Positions 51,248 through 61,408 of a stretch of 64,000 bases of DNA are shown piece after piece. Each line of letters begins with the position of its first letter. Position 1 is the stretch's first letter. The stretch comes from Primula veris (lineage: Eukaryota > Streptophyta > Magnoliopsida > Ericales > Primulaceae): assembly GCA_963682055.1 (NCBI GenBank), contig OY821747.1:22008126-22072125 (forward strand), given 5' to 3'. The notes below the pieces were generated by a model, which ran no database searches, was not told the origin of the DNA, and saw only the letters and a program-made list of their open reading frames with translations. The translations under genes and the position numbers were made by a program.

Positions 51248-51284
<37 letters not shown>

Positions 51285-51620
51285 GGGGAGGGGAGGGAGG
51301 AGGGGGGAGTTTAATACATTTTAATCTGGTCGCGTGTTGGCATGCGACACGGTTATGAGATCGATTTGGTCAAAAGTACTGATTGTTGAGTGAACATATA
51401 TAAACCGGATACAAAGTTATAGTTGTGTGAACTCTGTTATCAAATTGTTGTAATAACAACATAGACTAAATTGTTTATCTTCCTAATCGGGTGCTGTTCT
51501 CATTGTTGATATTTGTTCTCATATTCGGCCAAAGGTAGACCAATGCTCCACCTTCTAGTTGGCATTATTCTTGTTGTTGATGCTTACGAATTCTTACCAC
51601 GCTTTGGGTACCTCTGTGAT
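50201..51620 (+). repeat. Probable 3' LTR of the copia relic (right end unsure)
   Basis: Begins TGTTAGGTCCAGGAATTGGC directly after the purine tract. I cannot fix its end because no 5' LTR is present for comparison; a boundary near 51.6 kb is a guess. It carries AT-rich AAGAAAAA tracts, four AGTTATAACT-like motifs and a G-rich block at 51237-51309. Confidence 0.5.
51237..51309 (+). repeat. Poly(G) tract
   Basis: A run of G from 51237 to 51283 broken by a single T at 51247, then GGGA-type repeats to 51309, preceded by a T-run. It is extreme in this AT-rich sequence. Confidence 0.95.
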
Positions 51621-52108
51621 AATATAACAAACGGAGAAATGATGCAATGATTGAGACTTCTTGTTTAATTAGTATAGGTGTTGCTCTTTAATATTTTTTG
51701 TACCCTTAATTCTTTGCAACGAAAACTAAATTGTACTTAAGTACATTTATTATCACGTAACATTATTTGAATAGATAAATATCAGAAAGAATCGAATTTG
51801 TAGAAGTGCAAGATAATGTGCATAATTAATCATAAAGCTGGGTAAATTTAATTCATGTCCCAAAATAGTCATGCTAGCTTTTCTTTCACGGTTTCACCTA
51901 TATTTGGCATACGAAGATTTTTCATTTCTTATTTTGGTGTATGCCAACTCAAGATAGAACACATCTCCTGAGACCATATAGTGATGCTCAAGATATATGT
52001 TTTCTAATTAGTGCAAAGATGTTTTGTGCTTAGTTGGCATACATCAAAAAAAGAAATGAAACAACTTTTAATATGGGAGCATTTTTTCTATTATTGTACA
52101 AATGCTAC
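51621..52108. other. Upstream region of GDSL2
   Basis: Non-coding. GCAAGATAATGTGCATAATT (about 51808-51827) and TATTTGGCATACGAAG (about 51900-51915) match motifs upstream of GDSL1. Confidence 0.55.
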
Positions 52109-52118
52109 CTATAAATGG
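52109..52118 (+). promoter_or_regulatory. TATA box of GDSL2
   Basis: CTATAAATGG in the context GCTACCTATAAATGG, about 100 bases before the ATG and in the same relative position as in GDSL1. Confidence 0.65.
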
Positions 52119-52217
52119 TTTGATATTGCAATTTCCATAAACACATGCAAACTCTCTTTCGTTCAGTGAGCGAGAGATAAATCGATAAGTTGGGGTTTGT
52201 GACCTTTTGTTACCGTC

Positions 52218-55200
52218 ATGGAGTTAGGGATGAAACTTGGTGTCCTTGCTTTGTTATTTTTTGCGTTTTCCGTTAATGCTCAAAGTAGTTCGGAGAAATG
52301 TAATTTTCCTGCAATATTCAATTTTGGAGACTCGAATTCCGACACAGGAGGATCATTTGATCTTAATCTCTTCCCCGGTTTTGGCTGGCCATATGGTTTT
52401 AGTACGGGCAAGTTTTTCAAGAGGGCTTCAGATGGTCGTCTTATAATAGATTTCATAGGTAAAGGGTCCTCTTTAAACTACAGATTGGGTGTTTTTTGAG
52501 CCATTCTTTTCGGGTACCAAAAAACCAATTTATAAAATTTTCTAATGTTAAAAAGCTAACAAAGGCAAAGCTTCAATCAATGACGGCATACCGGAAAAAA
52601 GAAAAAAAGAAAAGTCCATGAAAAAACTTTCGAATGCCAAACTAGCACTGGTTTACTTATCTAATAATATACCTCACTGAGACAGAGAAATTTTTCTTAA
52701 CCCTCGGATAACTCGTGTTTCGATGTCATGATTCATACGTTTATTTCTCTCTTACTGAGAATAGACTCACGGCAATAAAACGAGACTGTTATGACGAAAT
52801 CATCTTTGTATCCCATACACACACCGCACTCGGTATGTCTCGATATATATCATTGTTTTAAATAGCGTTTTTCGGCAGAAAAACGTTATGATAAACCGCT
52901 ATTTGGATGGAAAAATGCTAAATTCGCGTTATAGGAACGCTATATACGCTACAGTGTATGCAGTCCAAATTTTTAAATTTTTTATTTATTTTTTAAAAAA
53001 AAAAAAATTTGTCAAAATTTTAATGAAATTATTGGAGGCTAAAGAGAATCAAATCTCAAAACTCTTGCAAACAAAGTAAATGTTTTGACATCTCAACTAC
53101 AATCATTTTGTGATTATTAATTACAACTTTTTATATATATTTAGTTATTTTTTATTAGATATTCTGAATTTAATGCTATATTTATATGTATTTAGGCAAA
53201 AAAAATACACCGCAAAACGCTATGTAGCAACGTTATTTACGCTTTTAGTGTTTCTCTCGAAAAAAACGCTACGATTGCGATAACGTTATTTAAAACATTG
53301 ATATATATTACATGGTCTTTCCACAGTCAACTCACAAGTGAAAACAATATTAACAACCACTCAGGGACAAGAAAAATATAAGTAGTAGGTTTTTAACGCG
53401 ACAAAACTAAAAAAATTGCTATATGGCTTGCGCAATCCTTAAATGTAATCAAGATTGTGACTAATTATCACTTCTAAAGTCTTAGGTTTTGTAGGATTGC
53501 TCTCTACTTTTCTGATTTCATGTTTCATCAGGAGTTCGTTCGAAAGTGGTTTGTGCAATATAATATATTACTAAAGTGTTTTAAGAGCATTGATGAAATA
53601 AAAAATACTTGTAAAGTTCTTTTTAGAAATAGAAGCTTGCTTCTCGGGTTACTCTTCGCATGACATGCTACCAAAGAGGAATTTATTTTTAATTTATTTT
53701 GGTCGTGTTTTACAGCTGAGAGTATTGGACTTCCCTACTTGAATGCAAGCGTCGGCAATGGGACGAGTTTTAAATACGGTGCTAATTTTGCGGTGGCAGG
53801 TCAACGGGCAAATTCTGATCGAGTTACCTATGCACATTTTTGGGACTACCCCTTGGGTGAACAAGTATCTCAATTCTTGGCTTTAAAGTCTAGCGCCATT
53901 GCCGGTAACATCTCTCGCCCCCCTTTCACAAAGTATAATGCAATACACAAACTATAAGTTTTTCCACGAATGAAATATTTCTTAATTGATGAATGATCCG
54001 GATTTTGAGATGCAGTGAGCCAGTGACTGTATGATATAAAACATCAATGCCTTTTATGTCAAAATTTGTGCTTATTCTTCAATGCACACATCATTGCGTT
54101 ATTTATGATTTTATTCTCAGTGTCATCTTTTTACTTTTTGTAGACATAGAACCAGACTCTACAAGTATCTATCCGAAACCAACAGTTTTTTCTGAGGCTC
54201 TATATACCATAGATATCGGCCAAAATGATATCGGGAGTTTGCTCTTCAAAAATGCATCTGCCACACTAGACGACTATGCCAAAGCTGTGAAGGTAGAATA
54301 CTAAGCTTCAATAGGCAACTAATTAATTCGATATCATTGATGAAATTAAGAGAAGAAGTTCAGGCCCCCTGAAATATAATAGAACATACTTATTAAATTA
54401 AGTTACAGCTTAACCAATAAGCTAAGTAGATATACAATATTCTCGTCCAAGATAGATGTGGCGACTCATATACGGGGTTAGGTTATCTTAAGCATGTAAA
54501 AGCTCATTCGTTTTCACTTCTGCATACTTTTATGCAATTACGGTTATCGGCTGCATCACAATATTTGCATCCCCAAGGATTTCATTCTCTCTCCATTAAA
54601 GCTAAAAAAAAATTTGAATGCATCACAAAACTAAGCAGGTTTCATTACAACAGTGGCTTTTACGATAATTTTGTTACTAATTCATAATTGCTCAATAATT
54701 TTTTTTTTTAACTTTGATAATCTGCAGAGGCTACTCAATGATGGAGCAAAATACTTCTGGATACATAACACATGCCCATGGGGTTGTTTGCCGAAAGCTT
54801 ATACAGGGTGCGGAGAAGGTTTGATGAAGACGTGTACTAAGGACGAATATGGGTGCATAATTGAATACAATAATTTATCTCAGCAGTACAACTCGGAACT
54901 ACAAAAGAGGGTTGATCAGTGGAGGAAAGACTACCCTGAAGCAGTCTTCACACTTGTAGATATGTATGCAGCTAAACACAGTCTAGCGACCAATGCTACA
55001 GGTAACGATCTAAGAATAGCATCATTCTTTTCAAAACCAGTCGCAGAGACGTGTTGGAAAATCACTATAAGAAATTGACTTGATGCAAACGCCATGTTGC
55101 TGAACTGGAATTGATGGTAAAATGAGTGTTGCTAAATTGTTTTACCAGAAAGAGACTGTATATAGCAATAAAATTTGTCTTACTAAACACAATTTTGTAG

Positions 55201-55606
55201 TGAATGGAAAGTCGTGCTTATAGTATGTAAAGGCAAACAATTTATCATAATGCATATAAAAAAATCCATAATTTTCTATTTTACTTAAATTAGAACTTTG
55301 GGTTATTCAATTTATTACTTACGTTTAGGGGCTAATATAATAATATATCATGATGATGTTACAGGCTTTGGTAGTGCATCGAGATCTAAGTGGTGTTGTG
55401 GTGACAGAGATTTGGGTTGTGATCAAAAGGCTATAAAGAAAGATGCTAATGGAGCCGAGTATGTATGTGATGATCCATCGAAGTATTATAGCTGGGATGG
55501 TATGCATTACACTGAAGCTGCAAACAAATATATAGCCAATCTCATTATTGACGGATCATTCTCTGAGCGACGAGTACCGCTCACCAAAGGTTGTCGAAAA
55601 TCATAA
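52218..55606 (+). CDS. GDSL esterase/lipase (copy 2)
   Basis: Tandem paralogue of the gene at 42110 with the same five-exon structure and identical intron phases: 52218-52458, 53716-53904, 54144-54292, 54728-55001, 55365-55606; 364 residues. The signal peptide is MELGMKLGVLALLFFAFSVN. Catalytic blocks are FNFGDSNSDTGG, YGANFAVAGQ, DIGQND and DGMHYTEAAN, all intact. Compared with copy 1 it has a longer insert after the CCGD segment (AIKKDANGAEYVCDD) and a different variable loop after DTGG. The short DDYAKAVK-RLLNDGAK link is shared. A hAT-type MITE sits in intron 1. Coding similarity is clear but far below that of the AO duplication, so this pair is the older event. Secreted hydrolase; substrate unknown. 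Confidence 0.9.
52851..53300 (+). mobile_element. hAT-type non-autonomous element in GDSL2 intron 1
   Basis: Left end CATTGTTTTAAATAGCG, inverted right end CAATGTTTTAAATAACG. It is flanked by exact 8-bp copies of ATATATAT (52843-52850 and 53301-53308), the target size of hAT transposons, though the repeat lies in TA-rich sequence. Both ends carry many AGCGTTTTT / AACGCTA motifs. A second copy is at 58995. Confidence 0.8.
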
Positions 55607-56429
55607 GGAGAGTGGATAACATGTACTCGAAAGCTCATTAAAATTCCCCCCTTTCCTTTTTTTCTCTTTTAATTGTTCCCTTGAGTTGTTGCAACATACT
55701 CTGAAATGTTTCATGTTATGTTATTTCTTTGCTTAGTTACTGTCTCAATTCACATTCAACCGAATAAGGTACATCTAAAAGGGAATCAAGAAGTGAAAAA
55801 GAATGAAAAAGTAGTGAACCTTAAATAATGAGTAACAATATTGCTACATATAAACTGTAAGAATCAAACATAAACGTGTACAGTTTTAGCTTTGACAGTT
55901 GACAAATATTAATAATCGTTTCGTTACAAAATATACCCCATATAATAATGAAGCTACGCATCACAATTTATGATTTCAGAGGATATCCAGAAATCTGGGG
56001 ACAGACGTGATCTACTGATCTTGAACCCCAAGGTACCTAAATACCTGTGCATTACACAGAAAATGTTATTTGTGGTAATGACATTTCAAACACAACTCCA
56101 AACGGGGTAATCTTGGTCGTAATATTTAAAAGTCAATTTTTTTATAATTGGAGACCTTTAATGATCCCAAATTATATTTGAAACAACAAATGACGTTAAA
56201 GAAAAGAACTGATGAACCAATAAACTTTTCTGGGAAATTATTTTGCAATATTCAACAAGAAGGAAACGATAACAGTGAAGGCAAATTACAAAGGAAATGC
56301 TAATAATTAAATATTTCCTAAGCGATATAATATCAGTAGATGAAGCATAGTCAACTTTCAATTTTATTGCAGATACAACACCTCAGTTGTCACTGTGAAA
56401 AGTTGTACACTTAATCTTTATTTCTTGAG
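55607..56429. other. Intergenic, downstream of GDSL2
   Basis: No gene. Part of it (about 56108-56310) is a diverged copy of sequence downstream of GDSL1. The AO-derived block begins sharply at 56430. Confidence 0.55.
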
Positions 56430-58157
56430 AGTACCTTTTTTGACTCCCATTTGTAAAATTGTGAAGGACCACAGATATTATGAAAATATATGATGAGTGT
56501 TGAGAGTTGAGACATGCGTGAAGTTTTAAATGTTTGACGTGCCTTTACATGGTATTGCATTTGGAGATTTACCTCTAATAAGGTGGATATGTGGGAATTG
56601 GATTCTTCTATACTGGTAGTGGCAGATCGGTCACAAAGTAAAAAGTTTGAGAAACTAATCTCAGAGGCCTGTAGGTCTGGTGTTTTGGTGCATGTTTTTT
56701 TTTTTCCTGTAATACAAGAAGAATGTTTCTGAAAATTTAGAGTCGATTTTTGTATGTGTTCACATTTGGGTCACAGTAAAAACTGAAAAAATGTTTATTG
56801 TTTCTGAGAACTGTAGCTTGTAAGTTTAGTTTTGCACTCCATAAGACGAGCACTCTTGTTATCTATAGTTATAGGCCGAACACTCTTTAAAACAGAATTT
56901 TGTTACCAAAAAAATAAGATAGGAAAATAGTGTTCAGTAACAATGTGAAGCTTATTCATGATAAATTGAAGCTTGTTGCTAGCTCTGAGCTCTTTGGTTC
57001 CTTGTTTCCCAGGAGTGTGAACATATAAGAAGTACTAGTCGGAATAATCTTTTCTCTATGGTAGACTAGATTCACCCCGTAGTTGACTAAGGGCTCGTTT
57101 ACATGGAGCTTTTAGCCAATATTTTATAATGAGAGAAGAAAACATTGATCATTGAATTTAAAACTTCTATTCCAACTTGAAAAACCAAATTCATTACGAT
57201 TTTAAGGACACACCTGACCTCAAACCCTGCAACTAAAACAAGCACTAAATAGTGGGTCAAGCCCCCTCCCTCTTATAATTGTTGATATGGCTTGTATAGG
57301 TGGCAACAGGTGATGGAATGGCAATGGCCCATCGAGCTCAAGCTGTAATCTCTAACATGGAGTACGTAATATACAAAATATGTGCAAATTTATTTACTGT
57401 GATACTTGATGATTATATCACTAATAATTCCTCAACCTTGTCACTTTCCAGATTTGTTCAGTTCCACCCAACTGCCTTAGCCGATGAAGGCCTTCCCGTA
57501 ACACTAACAATTCCTCGCGAAAATGCCTTCTTAATCACGGAAGTTGTTAGAGGAGACGGTGGAATTTTATACAACCTAAGCATGGAGAGATTTATGCCAA
57601 TGTATGACGAAAGAGCCGAGCTAGCTCCTAGAGATGTGCTTGCATGAAGCATTGACGACCAAATTAAAAAAAGAAACGAAAAATATGTTTTACTCGATAT
57701 CAGCATTGAACGGCACTGATAAGGAATCGTGGCCCCGACCCATAGTATCGATGTCTCCAGGGCCTGTCGTATTGGAAAAAATTGCAAATAAAATATGGGA
57801 TGCCAGAAAAGAGCTACAATCGATTATGTGGGTACGTAGGTATTGTGAGATCAACCACAAGGCTCGAGACTGCAGAGCATAGGATTGCTGTGCTAGAGCT
57901 GAGCTGGGAGGCCTATCTATATTCGCAAGGCTGGGAAAGTACTATGGTGGGTCTCGAGGCTTGCGAAATGAGAAATTTATTTTCTTGTGCCAAGCTTGTG
58001 GTTAGTAGTGCGCTCGCTAGGCATGAGAGCCGAGGTTTACATTATACTACCGATTTTCCTAATGTTTTGGAAAGTAAAAGGTTGCCTACGATTATATTCC
58101 CCTGTGGGGAAATAAACGTTACTTGGAGTTCAACAGTTACACAAGCAACCCATATGA
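56430..58157 (+). pseudogene. L-aspartate oxidase pseudogene (3' part)
   Basis: A recent partial copy of the AO gene at 35421, starting in intron 2 (56430 matches 36595). One deletion removed the DNA equivalent to about 37045-38237, so exons 3-5 are missing. Exon 6 (57300-57361) and exon 7 (from 57452) remain. A second deletion fuses exon 7 at Ser397 directly to exon 8 near 57704, removing intron 7 and the PAAHYMCGG active-site region. A TGA at 57645-57647 replaces an Arg codon, a 2-base loss near 57832 shifts the frame, and another lies near 58133. Introns are retained, so this is a DNA-level duplication, not a retrocopy. No N-terminal half or promoter is present. Confidence 0.93.
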
Positions 58158-58994
58158 AAAAATCAAAGATCTTATATGCATAGAATTGTTTTTGTCGAAA
58201 TATCGGTACATCATTATATAAAAATATAGTAAATATATATTCATGTGGTGCCCCGTTGACACGGAGTAAACAGAGCGAAAAGTAGTTACTTGTTTGCATT
58301 CGTGTGATGGTGTAAAGCACTCCACAACTACATATGTAGGTGTTTTTCGCTTTTTATCTATTGTTGTTGATTAGATTGGAAGCAAAAGGTGGGGATTTGT
58401 TTATGCAGTACTGGGGCACTTCTTTCCTTTTTCTTTGTACCCTTATTCTTTTGCAAGAAATTAATAAATACTGATGTGTTTATATGAAAATATTATATTT
58501 GTTCGAATTATTTCTATACTGTAGATTCATGCCCTTCCCCAGTACGATGTGCAAGCAAATCTTGCTGAAGTTGCAATCAGAGTGTATACGTGTTTATGAG
58601 ATGGTGCAAAATAATTTCCGTAGCTGTTTGCGTAGGCGTTTTTTTTTTCAATTTTTTTTTTAAATAACAGGCCAATTTATTAATAACGGAAACAAAGTAT
58701 CCTTATGGGCCAAGCCCCCATAATGGCTACTTCAAATATGAGAATAATTGAGACCAATCTATAAGGAAAACACAGCTCCGTCAAAATGAACGGTAATACA
58801 ACTGAAGCCTAAGATTGAGAATCGTCATGCAGTAATTTGATTACTTCCAAAAAAATTTCTTCATATCAATGGTGAGGAACACCCATAATTTTATCTTATT
58901 AATAGAGAAATAAAAACATGGATGAAAAACCCCACATAAACAAAAGCATCAACTTAAGAACAAAGTGTAGAAGGAGAACAATTGTAGCAAAAAT

Positions 58995-59481
58995 CTCTGT
59001 TTTAAAATTCGCGTTACATAGCGCTACGTAGCGCGAAATAGCGCTTTTTTGGTAAAAAACGCAACGAAAAATCACGATTTTGGGTGGAATTGCGCTAAAA
59101 TCGCGCTATAGGGGACCAAAAGCGTAAAAAGCGCGAAATTTTGGACCAAAAGCGTAAATAGCGAGTTAAAAAAAAAACAGCGGATCTAAATAATTAATAT
59201 ATATTGTGTAATTTTCATAAAAGTGTCTGCAGTCCAGATGGTTAAGACAGTTATGTAATTTTCAGAAGACCCGAGTTCGAAACTCAACAACAATTTTTTT
59301 TTTTGATTTTTTTTTTTATTACTATCTAATATAACTATACATTTCTTTTTTTTTTTGTTATATATTCTAAAATTTAGTGCATATTTAGGCAAAAAAAAAA
59401 TACACCGCAAAGCGCTATTAGCGCTTTTAGCGTTTCTCTCGAAAAAACGCTACGATAGCGATAACGCTATTTAAAACACTG
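58995..59481 (+). mobile_element. hAT-type non-autonomous element with empty site known
   Basis: Left end CTCTGTTTTAAAATTCGCG, inverted right end CAGTGTTTTAAATAGCG. It is flanked by GCAAAAAT (58987-58994) and ACAAAAAT (59482-59489). The parental AO flank has a single GCAAAAAT at the corresponding place (about 41145) with nothing inserted, so this is an 8-bp target duplication with one later change. Internal repeats AGCGCTA / TAGCGC are dense. It shares TTTAGGCAAAAAAAATACAC and CGCTA-rich ends with the copy at 52851. Confidence 0.88.
59225..59320 (+). mobile_element. tRNA-like SINE fragment inside the hAT element
   Basis: AGATGGTTAAGAC at about 59236-59248 resembles an RNA polymerase III A box, and GAGTTCGAAACTC at 59273-59285 a B box, about 25 bases apart, followed by a T-rich tail. 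This is the layout of a tRNA-derived SINE head. The other hAT copy has only the preceding TGCAGTCCA and lacks the boxes, so insertion or loss is possible. Confidence 0.45.
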
Positions 59482-60022
59482 ACAAAAATGAAATATAAGT
59501 TCAAAATATGAAAAACGAAAAACTTGTTCCTTAAAAACTTCTTGTATCAGGTGACTTCCACATAGCGTAAGGCCGCTACGTACAGAATCTCTCTCTCTCT
59601 CCTTTCTTCTTCCTGCCACGACGACGAGCAACCCTTCCCATCCAAAAATTGATCTCCTTTTGTTCTTCATTTAAATCTTTAAATTGAGACATTTTTTTTA
59701 TATTAATGGTGGGAAAAAAACACTTTTTTATTTATTGATGAGAATAAAAAGTGGGGGAAAAACCCCACAACAATAAAACAGAGTATCAATAGTGCAGTGA
59801 AAATAAATATAGGGGCTTAGATACACAAATTAGAACTTTAAATGAACAAAACCAAAAGCGTGTGTAATCTCGTAGTCTTCTTGGAACTTTGGGAACTAAC
59901 GATGTAAAAAAGCATACATGTCATCCTCTCCACATCTTCGCCTGTATTAGACACCTCAATCTCAGACCAAATAAATATATATATAGAGAGAGCCACATCT
60001 CTCTTCCTTCATCTTGCTGTTT

Positions 60023-60675
60023 TTACTCTTTCTCGTGTCGAAATCGTAAATATGGTAACCCTTTCTTTTCCAGATCTATAATACTTTTCAGTGTTGGTGG
60101 GAAATCAGTGAGCTTGCTAGAGATTTTCAGATCAAGCCAACAGCCTAGATTTGCTAGCAAATCAGCATCAGAATTGGCTTCTCTATGCACAAAGCAAATC
60201 AGATAAGTATCCCTTTTTATTAGATCTTTAATTTCGTTGATGATGTGTCTGATTTTCCAATGACCTTTTTTATTGTTCTTCAAAATGGTAACCAAAATTA
60301 GTGAGTCACTTTCAATAATTAGATTAGTGTAATTTGTTATTTTTAATCTCATTAAGATCGTCAAGGCTTCAGCTTCAATACTGGATTTTCCCTGGCTAGG
60401 TGATGAAAAGCCTTTAACAAAAGTACCCTTTGAGTTTTGAAAAGTCCTCCTATACCACTAGAATTAGTAACAACTTTGAAACAACCATCATTGTTTAATT
60501 TCATGTAGCCAGTATGTGGATTTGCCCATTTGACTAATTGTACCTTTTTATCTCTTTGAACATGCCTTAAAAGGTGTAGATCACACCAATTCCAGTGAGT
60601 AGTAAACATTTTATCCTTTCTAGTGTGTAGCAAAATAAGATAAATAACCTCTTTAATAATTTGCTGTTGGGACAT
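60023..60675 (-). pseudogene. LINE RNase H domain, broken
   Basis: First part WANPHTGYMKLNNDGCFK then GIGGLFKTQ (with the catalytic Asp in NNDGCF); second part ALTILMRLKITNYTNLIIES, where ESD supplies the next acidic residue, and ends HREANSDADLLANLG. The two parts lie in different frames, joined near 60362. Similar RNase H domains are the C-terminal domain of many plant LINE proteins. Confidence 0.85.
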
Positions 60676-60703
60676 ATTCTGCCTGTTTAATTTACTTGCA
60701 CAT

Positions 60704-60985
60704 CTAACTTTCCAAATTGATCAAATAATATAAGAGGGAAGAATTTTTATGACATTTTTTTTCCATCCGGAGTGAGCCTTTTGTGTCTAGTAATAACCAA
60801 GAAATAAATCTACCTCTCAAAGTAGGGTTGTTGTAATAAACTCCCATTAAATTACCAAAGTAGCCCCAAACTGCTTTGGTTAGATTACTTTCACTTAGTA
60901 GATGACCCAAATTTTCTTCATATTTGCTGCAGCACTCACATTTAGAAGATAGTTGAATACCAACCCTTTTAACAGAGCTATCCAC
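60704..60985 (-). pseudogene. LINE zinc-binding (zf-RVT) domain fragment
   Basis: CECCSKYEENLGHLLSE matches the CxxC...HLL pattern of the domain between reverse transcriptase and RNase H in plant LINEs. Sequence between 60986 and 61408 belongs to the same region but has several stops. Confidence 0.7.
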
Positions 60986-61408
60986 TGAAACTGCATTATT
61001 TAAGCTCTTCCAATCAAAGAAAGAGATTTTCCCTGGTATAAAATTGCCCCAAACTAAATCAAAAATCCATCTGTTTGGATGTTTTTCTCTAATTAAATTG
61101 CAAGTTGATTTGAGAGTGAAAACCCCATTTTCTGTATCTTTCCAAATAGCTTGATCACTCTCTTCACCAATATAAATGAGTTATTTGACAAATAAGCTTC
61201 TATTATAAGTAGGAATAAAATTATCAATTTTTTCTTCATTCCATTTGCTTTGATAGAGAATACCATTAATCTGAATTTTATTGTCTATGTTTTGATCCAT
61301 TATAGGACATTCACCTGTCCAGTTGTCCAAATTCATATAAATGTATCACTTGCTAATCAACCATACAATTTGATTTTCAGAGATTTCTTTAGCTTTCATC
61401 ATTCTTTC

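Larger units (their letters stand above)
58158..59692 (+). repeat. Duplicated AO 3' flank
   Basis: Continues the AO copy past the stop and matches 40355 to about 41363, including the AATAAA region and the short retroposon. The match ends at GAGACATT, where LINE sequence starts. A 487-bp hAT-type element interrupts it at 58995-59481. Confidence 0.85.

Noticed and set aside
35421..55606. AO plus GDSL genes as a biosynthetic gene cluster
   Set aside because: AO is a single-copy housekeeping step of NAD synthesis and the GDSL substrate is unknown; no other pathway enzymes are nearby, and the arrangement is explained by local duplication.
57300..58183. Open frames in the AO copy as a functional truncated oxidase
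   Set aside because: A nonsense codon, frameshifts, loss of the FAD-binding N-terminus and of the active-site His segment rule out oxidase function.
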